DNA of 35,877 nucleotides from Candidatus Bathyarchaeota archaeon (GTDB taxonomy: Archaea; Thermoproteota; Bathyarchaeia; Bathyarchaeales; Bathycorpusculaceae). Location of the stretch: NCBI GenBank assembly GCA_013388895.1, contig JACAEK010000001.1, positions 1 to 35,877 on the forward strand. Direction: 5' to 3'. Under the pieces are notes generated by a model. It saw only the letters and a list, made by a program, of their open reading frames with translations. It did no database searches and was not told the DNA's origin. Position numbers and translations under genes: made by a program. The number at the start of each line of letters is the position of its first letter. The stretch's first letter is position 1. This document shows positions 1 to 8,838 of the stretch, piece by piece.

Positions 1-186
1 GCTGGATACAAAACAATAGAAGACATAAAAACTGCACCTATCGAAGATTTAATGAATCTGCCGTTAATAGGACCGAAAGTGGCGAGGCGAATTAAAGAAC
101 AAGTTGGCGGCTTCGTCAAGAAAGAAACTTGGGAGAAACTCGAAAAAGAAGAAGCTTGGAAACAAAAAGCGCTTACGGAATACTGA
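1..186 (+). CDS. C-terminal end of a helix-hairpin-helix protein, probably a Hel308/Ski2-like helicase (partial)
   Basis: The frame is open from the first base to a TGA at 184-186, giving 61 residues whose start lies outside the window. The visible part has a helix-hairpin-helix signature (LMNLPLIGPKVARRIKEQ) preceded by a typical 'GYKTIEDIKTAPIEDL' helix and followed by a charged Lys/Glu-rich tail. Such HhH modules bind the DNA backbone and occur at the C terminus of archaeal Hel308-type helicases and of some nucleases and polymerases. The helicase assignment rests only on this tail. The gene is convergent with purB, with 11 bases between the stops. Confidence 0.5.
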   Translation, partial: AGYKTIEDIKTAPIEDLMNLPLIGPKVARRIKEQVGGFVKKETWEKLEKEEAWKQKALTEY

Positions 187-197
187 GTTGCCCAGTC

Positions 198-1580
198 TTA
201 AATTAATCCTCTAGCCTTTCGTTCTTTCTCGGTTTTTTTAATTGTAAGCTTTACTTGTTCTATCGCAGTGCCAAGATAGTTTCGCGGGTTTAGAGCTTCT
301 TCAATTTCTTTCTCGCCAAGTTTTCCACGTATCTTCTTGTCTTTTAGAAGGGTTTCTTTGAAAGGTTGCTTTTCTGCTTCACTTTTTATTGTTAGCTTTC
401 TAAGTAGCTCATGAGCTTCTTGACGGTTCACTCCTTCCTTTACTAGAGCCGTCATAATTGCCTCCGCCATTACACGTCCTTGTGTTAATTCAATGTTTTG
501 TAGCATGCGTTCTTCGTCAACTCGCAAATTAGCCACGATGTTAGTGATTAGGAAAAGCATGTAGTCAACTAAAATGCATGTTTCTGGAAGAATGAACCGT
601 TCTGCAGAAGACTGTGTCAAATCACGCTCGTGCCAAGTTACAACATTTTCTAAGGCTGGAAATGCAAGACTTCTGGCAATTCTGGCTAGTCCGCAAACTC
701 GTTCGCATAGCTCTGGGTTTCGTTTCTGAGGCATCGTTGAACTGCCAACTTGCCTTTCAACTTCAAAACGTTCAAAAAGTTCTCCAATTTCGGGTCTTTG
801 CAACTCTCGAATTTCGGTTGCAAAATTATCAAGTGTTGAGGCAATTATAGCCAATAAGCATACAAGTTCTGCGTGGCGGTCTCTTTGCACGATTTGTGTA
901 GAAATTTCGGCGGGTTTCAGTCCTAAGCGTTGCATGACAAGCTCTTGAATCTTCAAGGAATGTTCGCCCAGACCTGCTTGCGTGCCAACGGCACCGCTTA
1001 TTTTTCCAACTAGAACACGGTCTTTGCTTTGTCTGAGCCTTTGAATATGCCTGGAGATTTCTCGCATCCAAACCGCAAATTTGAACCCCAAAGTTATTGG
1101 CAAAGCATGTTGACCATGAGTTCTACCCATCATCAGCGTGTCATTATACTGCAAGGACTTTTCCATCAGAATTTTCTCAAATTCGTTTAATTTCCTCTCA
1201 ATTAGTGCCAGCGCATCTTTTAACTGAAGCGCATTAGCCGTGTCCACAATATCGTAGCTTGTCGCTCCAAGATGCACGTATCCGCCACTTGGTCCACAGA
1301 CTTCTGCCAATGCTCTTACCAAAGAGGCAACATCGTGCTTTATTTCCCGTTCAATCTCTTTTATGCGACTTAGTTTGACATGTTTCGTAGAGGCCATGGC
1401 AACGATTTTTTCAGCATCTTTTCTTGATATGTTGCCTACTTCAGCATGTGCCCACGCCAAAGCGGCTTCTACATCAAGAAGCCTCTGGATGCGCGCTTCT
1501 TCTTCAAAGATTTTTCGCATTTCTGCAGTTCCATAACGACCTGTATCGATTGGGCTTGAGTCTATAGGCAGAATAGACAA
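198..1580 (-). CDS. purB: adenylosuccinate lyase
   Basis: Fumarase/aspartase-superfamily lyase that splits adenylosuccinate and SAICAR to fumarate plus AMP or AICAR in purine synthesis. The family signature loop is present (SSTMPQKRNPELCERV), as are the 'TSYDIVDTANALQ' and 'GRTHGQHALPITLG' substrate and catalytic-His regions. The longest open frame begins at a TTG at 1610, but an in-frame TTG at 1580 has a GAGGAG ribosome binding site 7 bases upstream (plus-strand 1588-1593). Starting there gives MSILPIDSSPIDTGRYGT, the usual N terminus of this family. That makes 460 residues, a normal length. It is divergent from the asparagine-synthase-like gene, with about 90 bases between them that must hold both promoters. 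Function is well supported; the exact start is inference. Confidence 0.95.
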   Translation of the reverse strand: MSILPIDSSPIDTGRYGTAEMRKIFEEEARIQRLLDVEAALAWAHAEVGNISRKDAEKIVAMASTKHVKLSRIKEIEREIKHDVASLVRALAEVCGPSGGYVHLGATSYDIVDTANALQLKDALALIERKLNEFEKILMEKSLQYNDTLMMGRTHGQHALPITLGFKFAVWMREISRHIQRLRQSKDRVLVGKISGAVGTQAGLGEHSLKIQELVMQRLGLKPAEISTQIVQRDRHAELVCLLAIIASTLDNFATEIRELQRPEIGELFERFEVERQVGSSTMPQKRNPELCERVCGLARIARSLAFPALENVVTWHERDLTQSSAERFILPETCILVDYMLFLITNIVANLRVDEERMLQNIELTQGRVMAEAIMTALVKEGVNRQEAHELLRKLTIKSEAEKQPFKETLLKDKKIRGKLGEKEIEEALNPRNYLGTAIEQVKLTIKKTEKERKARGLI

Positions 1581-1671
1581 ATTCTTTCTCCTCGGGAAAA
1601 GGTAGGGCAATTAAAGATTAATGTTTTACGATAGCGATGGCTAATGTTGAGCAATTAAAAGGTTCAGTGAC

Positions 1672-3123
1672 ATGGGAGCAATAATAGCAGTCGTGAACAA
1701 AAAAGGTGAAAACGCAATAGATGCAGCAGTAGCCATGTTAAAGACGTTAGGGTATCGAAACGTAAAATCCTTTGGAATAGCCTCATCCACAACAGTGAAA
1801 ATTGAAAAGACAATTAGAAAGCTACGAAACAAAGATTTAGACTCGCCAATAACCGTTGGACATGTATTCTCGCAAGCCCTCCCGCAGGATAAGCCTCAGC
1901 CTATGAAGCTTGAAAATGCCATGCTGGTTTTTAACGGAAGAATCTACGCAAACACGTCAGGAATCTCTGATACAGAAGGCGTTGCTAAACACCTCTCTCA
2001 AAAAGAAAGCGTTGAGAATTTTGCTAGAAAAATTGAAGGTGGCTTCGCCTTTGTAGTTGCCGAAACAGAGAAAATTGTCGCCAGTAGAGACGCACTCGGC
2101 AATTATCCGCTTTATTATGGCGAAAACAAAGGCTTTGCAGCTTTAGCTTCTGAACGGAAAGCATTGTGGAAAATTGGAATAGAAACTACAGATTCGTTTC
2201 CGCCAGGACATGTGGCTATCGTTGATAGAAAAGGTTTCAAATTTCAGCCCGTAAAAACTTTGGCTTATTCGAAGAGTAAGCAGATATCAATGGAATATGC
2301 AGCAAAAAAACTTCAAAAACTTTTGCAGCAATCAATCAAAGAAAGAGTTTCAGGGTTTAAGGAAGTTGGAATAGCTTTTTCAGGAGGGCTAGACAGCAGC
2401 ATAATCGCATTTCTCGCCAAAAATTCTGGCGTAGATGTGCATCTGATATGTGTAAGTCTAGAAAATCAGCCAGAAACAAAATATGCACAAGAAGCAGCGG
2501 AAGAGCTGAAACTGCCAATTCACGTTCACATTTATAGAGAAAAGGATGTGGCAGCTGTTCTACCAAAAATCGTGTGGCTGATTGAGGAACCAAACCCTGT
2601 TAAGACGAGCATCGGCATTCCTTTCTATTGGACAGCAGAAAAAGTTGCTGAAATGAACCTTAAAGTGCTCTTGGCTGGTCAAGGTGCTGATGAACTTTTC
2701 GGAGGATACAAACGATATGTAAGTGAATACATGCCCTATGGAAGCGAGAGAGTGCGACGAACAATCTTCAACGATATCCTTCAGATGCATGAAACTAACT
2801 TGGAAAGAGATTTCAAAATATGCGATTTTCACAATGTGGAACTACGCCTACCTTTTGCAACATATTCAATAGCAAAATTTGCCACTGAATTACCAATAGA
2901 GCTGACGATGGAAAGAAAAGAGAATGGATTGCGGAAACTAGTCTTGAGACAGGTTGCCAAAAATCTTGGACTGCCACGTTTTATTGTCGAGAAACCTAAG
3001 AAAGCGATACAATACACCACAGGTGTGAATGAAGTTCTCAGAAGGTTAGCCACAGAAAAAGGATTAACGGTTAAAGAGTATTTGCAGAAAATGTGCCGAA
3101 CAATTTTCAAAGAGTTGAGGTAG
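1672..3123 (+). CDS. asparagine synthase-like protein with a glutaminase-fold domain lacking the N-terminal Cys
   Basis: Residues 1-185 resemble the class II glutaminase domain of AsnB: the order of strands is kept and FNGRIYANTSG matches the FNGEIYN motif. The mature N terminus, however, is MGAIIAVVN instead of MCGIIAV, so the nucleophilic Cys2 is absent. The synthetase half is intact: PP-loop SGGLDSSIIAFLAK near residue 240, and LLAGQGADELFGGYKRY. It should still adenylate an aspartate-like acid, but would need free ammonia or another amine instead of glutamine. The length (483) is slightly short of classic AsnB (about 500-550). It ends 2 bases before the likely start of the HDAC-family gene, suggesting co-translation. 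The true substrate is uncertain and may not be aspartate. Confidence 0.85.
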   Translation: MGAIIAVVNKKGENAIDAAVAMLKTLGYRNVKSFGIASSTTVKIEKTIRKLRNKDLDSPITVGHVFSQALPQDKPQPMKLENAMLVFNGRIYANTSGISDTEGVAKHLSQKESVENFARKIEGGFAFVVAETEKIVASRDALGNYPLYYGENKGFAALASERKALWKIGIETTDSFPPGHVAIVDRKGFKFQPVKTLAYSKSKQISMEYAAKKLQKLLQQSIKERVSGFKEVGIAFSGGLDSSIIAFLAKNSGVDVHLICVSLENQPETKYAQEAAEELKLPIHVHIYREKDVAAVLPKIVWLIEEPNPVKTSIGIPFYWTAEKVAEMNLKVLLAGQGADELFGGYKRYVSEYMPYGSERVRRTIFNDILQMHETNLERDFKICDFHNVELRLPFATYSIAKFATELPIELTMERKENGLRKLVLRQVAKNLGLPRFIVEKPKKAIQYTTGVNEVLRRLATEKGLTVKEYLQKMCRTIFKELR

Positions 3124-3125
3124 AT

Positions 3126-4187
3126 GTGACTAAAACAGCTGTGGTTTTCTCGCCAAAATACTATCAGCATAAAACAGGTCACGGTCACCCTGAATCCGCA
3201 AAACGTCTAGGCACAATTATCAACGAACTAAGAAAAGGTAAGCTTTCGAAGAGTAAATGTTGGCAATTTGTTGCGCCGGAAAAAGCTCGCATCCAAGACG
3301 TTGAACTGGTTCACAATATAGAATACATCAAGTTTATTGAAACTTTTTGCAGGTCCGGAGGCGGTCTTCTAGATTTAGAGGATACTATGGTTTCCCCGGA
3401 AAGTTTTGAAGTTGCCCTTTACGCTGTGGGCGGAACGCTGAAGGCTGTTGATCTTGTTATGGAGAGAAAGTTTGAAAATGCCTTTGCTTTAGTGCGTCCC
3501 CCTGGACATCATGCGGAGAAGTTTCGTGCGCTCGGTTTCTGTATTTTCAACAATGTTGCCATAGCCGCACAACATCTGCTTAAAAAATACGGTTTAGAGA
3601 GAATTGCAATATTAGATATTGATGCACATCATGGAAACGGTACACAACAAGTCTTCTATGAAACTGACAAAGTTCTATGCGTAAGCCTACATCAGGACCC
3701 TCGCATCTTTCCAGGAACAGGATTCATAGATGACATAGGCGAAGGAAAAGGGCTGGGTTATAACGTTAACATTCCACTTCCTTTCAAAACAGGTGACCAC
3801 ATCTATCTAAAAGCATTGGTAGAAATTGCTGGGCCAATAATACAGCAGTATAGACCACAATTTCTGTTAGTTTCGGCTGGTTTAGATGGTCATTACACTG
3901 ACCCTGTTGCAAGCCTTTCCTTGTCAGTATCTGCTTATCAAAAAGTGTATAGAACAATAGTTGGTTTGGCGTTCAGGGTCTGTAGAAAAAGGCTTGTTTC
4001 AGTTCTGGAGGGAGGATACAGCCTCAAATTTGTTGGAAAAATAGCGGCTGTGGCCATCGCAGAAATGTGTAGTACTGTTTATTCTGCGAGTGACAACGTT
4101 CCACTAATGAGCAAATGCAGTATAAGAAGAGGCGAGGAAATTTTAGCGAAGGTAAAGGAAATTCACAGTGCCTTCTGGAACATTTAA
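3126..4187 (+). CDS. histone deacetylase family protein (AcuC/HdaH-like)
   Basis: Zinc-dependent deacetylase of the arginase/deacetylase fold. The active-site elements are all visible: PPGHHAEKF (paired catalytic His), DIDAHHGNGTQ (Asp and His zinc ligands), SAGLDGHYTDP (third zinc Asp) and EGGYSL (transition-state Tyr). A longer frame opens at a GTG at 3093 inside the upstream gene, but a GTG at 3126 has GAGGT 4 bases upstream and gives MTKTAVVFSPKYYQHKTGHGHPES, a standard N terminus, so 3126 is chosen (353 residues). Substrates in archaea could be acetyl-lysine on chromatin proteins or Alba, or acetylated polyamines. It probably shares a transcript with the asparagine-synthase-like gene. 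A second, different HDAC-family gene lies at 13676-14527. Confidence 0.92.
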   Translation: MTKTAVVFSPKYYQHKTGHGHPESAKRLGTIINELRKGKLSKSKCWQFVAPEKARIQDVELVHNIEYIKFIETFCRSGGGLLDLEDTMVSPESFEVALYAVGGTLKAVDLVMERKFENAFALVRPPGHHAEKFRALGFCIFNNVAIAAQHLLKKYGLERIAILDIDAHHGNGTQQVFYETDKVLCVSLHQDPRIFPGTGFIDDIGEGKGLGYNVNIPLPFKTGDHIYLKALVEIAGPIIQQYRPQFLLVSAGLDGHYTDPVASLSLSVSAYQKVYRTIVGLAFRVCRKRLVSVLEGGYSLKFVGKIAAVAIAEMCSTVYSASDNVPLMSKCSIRRGEEILAKVKEIHSAFWNI

Positions 4188-4197
4188 ACCTAGCAGA

Positions 4198-4380
4198 TTA
4201 TTCGATTACTTGAATCGCGTTCTCAGGGCATTGAACTTCACAGGCTCTGCACACCAAGCATTCGTCTGGTTTTACAGGAACAGACTTGCCATCCTTGACT
4301 TCATAAACTGCCACTGGACAAGTATCGACACATGTGCCGCATCCAGTGCATTTATCATTATCAACAACTATCTTCACCAT
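4198..4380 (-). CDS. small 2x[4Fe-4S] ferredoxin
   Basis: A 60-residue protein with two complete cluster motifs: C11-x2-C14-x2-C17-x3-CP and C41-x2-C44-x2-C47-x3-CP, as in clostridial-type ferredoxins. It would carry low-potential electrons in the cytoplasm for an oxidoreductase not identifiable here. It starts at an ATG and is convergent with the HDAC-family gene, with 10 bases between stops. The spacer between the motifs is charged and resembles archaeal 4Fe-4S ferredoxin-like delta subunits, so it may instead be a subunit of a larger enzyme. Confidence 0.9.
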   Translation of the reverse strand: MVKIVVDNDKCTGCGTCVDTCPVAVYEVKDGKSVPVKPDECLVCRACEVQCPENAIQVIE

Positions 4381-4485
4381 TTTTGATTTCCTCTATTGGA
4401 GTTTCATTGAGAAACCAAGCAGTAAAATAAAAGGCTTTAGGTAAGCACCGACGCTTTGTTATATTGGAACTACTAGAAATCTGAG

Positions 4486-6207
4486 CTACCGACTTTCTTC
4501 GCGAAGTCTCAGAAGAATTCCATCAATGGTTGTATTGGCCTTCTCTCTTCTGCGCTGGTAGTCCGTTAGAAACTTTCGATAGGCTTCCAATAAAAGGTCT
4601 CCACGACTGTGGCGAGCTTCAATGCTCTTGATGTTGGCTTCAACTTCGTCAATCTCGTTTTCTGCAATTTCCAGTTGCCGCACTAACTCTGCATATTGAC
4701 CACCAGCAGCACGCATTTTTTCTTCAGACTCGTTGATCGTTCTAGACAAACTGTTAAGACGTGTTTCTAGGATTTTCCTCTGTACTTTGTACCGACGTCT
4801 TGGTATCTTTCCTCTTTGTGCTCTGCTTTCAAGGGATTCAATTTCCAAGGTTATTTTTCTTTTCTCGTCATATGCACTTATGAAGGATTTAATGTCCTCT
4901 AGTCGAAGTTTTGCACTGATCGCAACAGGCATCGTAGAAATTCGCTCAGGAATCTTCGGTCTTTTCCAAATCCCAAAGACTGAGCAGCCTACAATCGCTA
5001 TAGCCCACATCCACAAAGTGGGGCGGAAGGCCAACCATAAAGGATTATACTCATAAGCAACTTGCAAAGCGGTAGTTGAGACAATGAGGCTAAGAGGGCT
5101 TATGTCTGCAAGATTTATAGTTAATGATTCCTGGAAGGGACCTTTGGCTATGTTAAAGTTCGTGTAAGTTGAGATTCTGGCACCTTCTGGCAATACAAAA
5201 GCTATTGACGCTTGTTCAACATAGTAGCTCACATTCAGAAATTGCAAAAGAGTAAGATTGAAAAGATTAGTTCCTCCTTGTGCACTGAGATAGATTTGGC
5301 TGGGTAGAGAATATTGCACAAAGAACCATGCGGAACCATTAGTCTCCACTGGCAAAGCAAAGGAAACATTATAGCGACCTATTTTTTCATCTATGAAAGA
5401 GGAGTCGGACAAAGTTCTTCCAAACTGATCCGTGGTTCTCAGGACAGAAGCATTGAGAGGTAGGATGACTTCGACGGCGCTAAGTTCACTCAGCCCAGTA
5501 TTTGTTACGTAGTATCCATCTGAAACCGCAATTTCGCCTATTTCATTCACTATTATCTCGCGGTTTAACTCTTTTACAGCCATTAATTGCACGCTACTGT
5601 CAGTCAATTGAAAAATCACATATCCAGGTGACAAAGTGAAAGCAGTAAGGTTATATTGCTGATAATTGAAACCCGTCACTGGCTGCGACCCGTTGACATA
5701 TGTTGCTCCTTCCAAGACAATCGAGCCATTGCAGGTTGCAACTGGTTTGGTAAAACTCGGAAATGCTGGAAAATCTAGGAGATAGTAGCTCGTATTCTCA
5801 GGATTCTGCGAAAGAAGGATGTTTGACACTATAAATCCCACATTGAATGTTTGCGCAGTTCCATGTGTAAAATTTATTCTCACACCGTAGAAGCCAATGC
5901 GGCCTTCAAAAGACACATTTAGACTTACTGGGAAACTGTCAGATTCGTTATAGGCTAAAGCTTGTAGAATATATGGTTGATATTTGATTGGAAACCCCAT
6001 GAAAAAGACGTTTGGCCCTTGTCCACTTATTGTTATTGTGTCGTTTATGAGGACATAGCCATTGTACAGTATCTTTATCGCATGATTCACAAATTCTATA
6101 CTGTAATCACCGTTTGATGCTTCCACTGTTCGTATGCTTAACGGAATGGAGATAAGAATAATTACTATAATTATCGTAGCTGTTAACGCTAACGCGGTTT
6201 TTTTCAC
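4486..6207 (-). CDS. predicted membrane-anchored surface protein with a cytoplasmic coiled coil
   Basis: No family was recognised. The 573-residue protein starts with a hydrophobic signal or anchor (about residues 5-25). A beta-rich region of roughly 365 residues follows, with many N-x-S/T sequons, as expected of an extracellular glycosylated archaeal domain. A single transmembrane helix (about 397-414, LWMWAIAIVGCSVFGIW) comes next. The last 140 residues are highly charged and heptad-like (ISAYDEKRKITLEIESLESR and onward), predicting a cytoplasmic coiled coil. The architecture suggests a receptor or envelope scaffold linking the S-layer side to the cell interior. The gene stands alone; the next gene in the same direction is 197 bases upstream. 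Confidence 0.75.
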   Translation of the reverse strand: MKKTALALTATIIIVIILISIPLSIRTVEASNGDYSIEFVNHAIKILYNGYVLINDTITISGQGPNVFFMGFPIKYQPYILQALAYNESDSFPVSLNVSFEGRIGFYGVRINFTHGTAQTFNVGFIVSNILLSQNPENTSYYLLDFPAFPSFTKPVATCNGSIVLEGATYVNGSQPVTGFNYQQYNLTAFTLSPGYVIFQLTDSSVQLMAVKELNREIIVNEIGEIAVSDGYYVTNTGLSELSAVEVILPLNASVLRTTDQFGRTLSDSSFIDEKIGRYNVSFALPVETNGSAWFFVQYSLPSQIYLSAQGGTNLFNLTLLQFLNVSYYVEQASIAFVLPEGARISTYTNFNIAKGPFQESLTINLADISPLSLIVSTTALQVAYEYNPLWLAFRPTLWMWAIAIVGCSVFGIWKRPKIPERISTMPVAISAKLRLEDIKSFISAYDEKRKITLEIESLESRAQRGKIPRRRYKVQRKILETRLNSLSRTINESEEKMRAAGGQYAELVRQLEIAENEIDEVEANIKSIEARHSRGDLLLEAYRKFLTDYQRRREKANTTIDGILLRLREESR

Positions 6208-6403
6208 AGTGTTTTCCCTCGCTTCGTTTTTGGATTTTTAGGTTTTTATTTATTGGTAAGCCCATTTATTTACTTTTGGAATTATGCAATCTAGGTCATG
6301 TATATACTTATACGTCAAATTAGTCAAAGCAGTTAGAGAGAAAAACACTTTGCAGCATTACATATCAAATAAGCGATTCAGACAAATTAAATCAGGAAAG
6401 CAA

Positions 6404-6781
6404 TTATTGTTGACCATGCTTTGGGTAAAAGTTCTCTTCTTTTTTTGGGCCGAAGCTTCTTACTCCCTTAGTTTCAAGTTGTTTTCTGAGTCTTTTAGCA
6501 GATTCTTTTTTTATTTCTCCCCTTTTCTCCATGTATGTGATTATCTCTTCTGCTTGTTCTTTCGTGTCGCATCGGCGGATAAAGTCTATCACGTCTGGCA
6601 TGTAATGAAGATATCTTTCTGAGGCTGCTTTTTCTCCAGCTTCAGCATTAGTGCGCACTGAATTCATTGCGACTTTGTGCTCCTCAGATTCTAGCTCCTC
6701 TGCCAAGTTTGGAAACATTTTTCTGAACTTTTCTTTGCGAAACTCCATGTTTGCACCTTCAGAGAGCTGCTGTATCTTCAT
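6404..6781 (-). CDS. conserved archaeal protein, DUF2095-like
   Basis: A small (125 residue) charged soluble protein. Two stretches recall the archaeal DUF2095 family: an N-terminal 'FRKMFPNLAEELE' followed by 'SVRTNAEAGEKAA', and a C-terminal helix pair ending in LRKQLETKGVRSFGPKKEE. The family name is from memory and unverified; the function is unknown. The first ATG (6781) may be replaced by the ATG at residue 12 (MEFRKEKF), because families of this type begin close to the FPNL motif. It lies between the surface protein and a nucleotidyltransferase on the same strand. Confidence 0.7.
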   Translation of the reverse strand: MKIQQLSEGANMEFRKEKFRKMFPNLAEELESEEHKVAMNSVRTNAEAGEKAASERYLHYMPDVIDFIRRCDTKEQAEEIITYMEKRGEIKKESAKRLRKQLETKGVRSFGPKKEENFYPKHGQQ

Positions 6782-6841
6782 TTAATCTTATCAAAAGTGC
6801 GTATTTAAACGTCTATAAAACTGAGGCAAGATTGAGCCTGT

Positions 6842-7459
6842 TTAAGAGGGAAGAAATTGTTGTGTTGGATTTTCTTTTAGCACTTTTTTCAATTTTTGTC
6901 GAGAAATACCTGTGATTTTGTCTCCGTATATTTCGCATTTTTCTTTTTCACAGCTCTCAGAATTTGGAACTATTTTGATATCAGCCTTTTCTTCGGCAGG
7001 CAACTCGGCATAGATGTGAAATGCGCCCTTTTGTTTCCCTCTTTTTGTCACAATTGCAAGTTCAGTGCGGGCTATTTTGACGTTGTTTTGCTTTAGAATG
7101 TACAAAACCTCGTTCGGTTCATCGTGATAGACGGTTATATCAATATCACTCCTGTGGTGGATTGTGCCACGCCAGACGCTTCCAGTCAGAAGAGTTTTGT
7201 AGGCTCTGAGAATTTGCATGAGTTTTAGGGCTTCTTTGCGCATTGTTATTAGGCGCTTGTGTCTGGCTTGTCCTTCGTTTTCTTCTGCTAATTTGTCAAG
7301 TTCCAGTGCAATTTCAAAGTTTGTTGGAAGAAACTTGGATTGGAGTGTTTGTGCCGCTTTCGATTTTGCTTGTTTATACTCTTTTTCAGTGCCAGAATAA
7401 AGAAGGTTGGCTGCTTCTCGTGCAATTTTCTTCCTCAGCCTTTGGGAGTTAGCTTTCAA
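6842..7459 (-). CDS. nucleotidyltransferase-domain protein (Pol beta superfamily)
   Basis: The 205-residue protein has a basic helical N-terminal third (residues 1-85), then a nucleotidyltransferase core: LLTGSVWRGTIHHRSDIDITVY supplies the GS...DxD signature, and ADIKIVPN the third acidic position. All three metal-binding Asp are kept, so it may transfer an NMP to a protein, RNA or small molecule. No HEPN or antitoxin partner is adjacent, so a toxin-antitoxin role is not supported. It is transcribed with the glycosyltransferase upstream, 30 bases apart. The start is an ATG; a Lys/Arg-rich N terminus suggests nucleic acid contact. Confidence 0.75.
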   Translation of the reverse strand: MKANSQRLRKKIAREAANLLYSGTEKEYKQAKSKAAQTLQSKFLPTNFEIALELDKLAEENEGQARHKRLITMRKEALKLMQILRAYKTLLTGSVWRGTIHHRSDIDITVYHDEPNEVLYILKQNNVKIARTELAIVTKRGKQKGAFHIYAELPAEEKADIKIVPNSESCEKEKCEIYGDKITGISRQKLKKVLKENPTQQFLPS

Positions 7460-7489
7460 AAATTCACCAGTGAATGGACTCAGGTGTTT

Positions 7490-8740
7490 TTAGCGTTTTG
7501 TTACTTGCGAGTATATTTCTAATGTTCTTTCAGCTATTTTGTCCCATGTAAACTCTTCTAGAACCCTGCGTCTGCCATTTTTTCCAAGCCATTTTCTTTT
7601 CTCAGGATTTTCGAGAGCACTGTTTATACCCCATGCAATGTCAGCTGGGTTATTTGGGTCAATGTGATAGCCGCATTGTTCTTCACCACAACAAACCACT
7701 ATTTCTCGCATTCCACTAATGCCCGCAGCGCCTACGACGACTGGGCGTTCCATACTCATAGCTTCGAGGGCTACTATTCCGAACGGTTCGTAGAGGCTTG
7801 GGAAAACTGCTACGTCGCAAGCGGCGTAATGGAGAATGCGCTCTTCTTCGGAGACAAAATCAAAGTTCAGTTTTATCGAATCTTGCAATCTAGTTATTTT
7901 AACTAGGTTAGACAGATATTCTTGGAGATCGCCAACACCTACAATGACAAGTTTCGCTTTTGGCGTTTTCTGTAAAACATGCGGCATAGCCATTATCAAT
8001 TTGTCAACGCCCTTAACCCCCACAAGTCTTCCAACAAAGAGAATCATGTATTCATCGTCTTTTATGCCATAATGCTCTCTAAGTTTCCCAATCTGCTCTG
8101 CATCTACGGCTTCAGGATCATATTTCTGTGGATCAACACCATTGTAGCTAACTTGAATTTTTTCTTTTGGAAAACCGAGTTTCACTAGTTCATCTTTCAT
8201 GGCATACGAAACCGTTACAATTAGGTCAGCTGCCTTGGCGCCGTGAAGTTCTATGTTGCTTACGACCTCTGAACCGTTTCCGAGAGTTCTCCCTTTCTCT
8301 GTAGAGTGGACATGAAACGCAAATGGTAAGTTGGCTTCTTTCTTAACGGTTATTCCACTTATTGCAGAAAGCCAGTCGTGAGCAACTACTATGTCATATT
8401 TGAAATTCTCTTTTCTAATGAGCTCATTAACAAGTTTCGAGGCGCTTAGATAATTGTAGACGAGAATTTTGGAGAATAGATGAAGCCCTCTACCCCATTT
8501 TTTAATGTCTTCAGCAAGCACGTCCGGAAGCGATTCAGAAACATCAATGTGCAAAGGTCGATGAATTTCTATGCCACGCCAAATCTCACGTGTGGGAAGG
8601 CCGCCAGAATCGTCATTCATAGTAAAAACTGTAACATCATGGTCCATTAAAACGAACTTTCGCGTGATTTCAGCAGCATAAGTTCCTAAGCCGCCGACAA
8701 TTTTTGGTGGATACTCGTAAACGAGCACAGCAATTTTCAT
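7490..8740 (-). CDS. GT4-family glycosyltransferase
   Basis: A GT-B glycosyltransferase of 416 residues. The N-terminal domain starts MKIAVLVYEYPPKIVGGLGT, where the GG loop binds the acceptor or phosphate. The C-terminal domain carries FVGRLVGVKGVDKLI and the nucleotide-sugar signature FPSLYEPFGIVALEAMS (E-x7-E motif). Related archaeal proteins are annotated as glycogen-synthase-like or as transferases for surface glycans; the sequence alone cannot decide. It is followed closely by the nucleotidyltransferase gene and preceded by about 100 bases that would hold the promoter. It may serve N-glycosylation of envelope proteins such as the sequon-rich product encoded at 4486-6207, but this is only suggested by proximity. 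Confidence 0.88.
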   Translation of the reverse strand: MKIAVLVYEYPPKIVGGLGTYAAEITRKFVLMDHDVTVFTMNDDSGGLPTREIWRGIEIHRPLHIDVSESLPDVLAEDIKKWGRGLHLFSKILVYNYLSASKLVNELIRKENFKYDIVVAHDWLSAISGITVKKEANLPFAFHVHSTEKGRTLGNGSEVVSNIELHGAKAADLIVTVSYAMKDELVKLGFPKEKIQVSYNGVDPQKYDPEAVDAEQIGKLREHYGIKDDEYMILFVGRLVGVKGVDKLIMAMPHVLQKTPKAKLVIVGVGDLQEYLSNLVKITRLQDSIKLNFDFVSEEERILHYAACDVAVFPSLYEPFGIVALEAMSMERPVVVGAAGISGMREIVVCCGEEQCGYHIDPNNPADIAWGINSALENPEKRKWLGKNGRRRVLEEFTWDKIAERTLEIYSQVTKR

Positions 8741-8838
8741 CTGCTTTCACTTCTCCGCCGCTTTTTGCCTCTATTGCTAATGGAAATATTGCTTATTTAT
8801 GTTTCTAGAAAAACTATTGATATAAGTGGCTTGCACGT

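Noticed and set aside
6842-7459. Nucleotidyltransferase as part of a MNT/HEPN toxin-antitoxin pair
   Set aside because: No HEPN gene is adjacent; the neighbours are a glycosyltransferase and a small archaeal protein.
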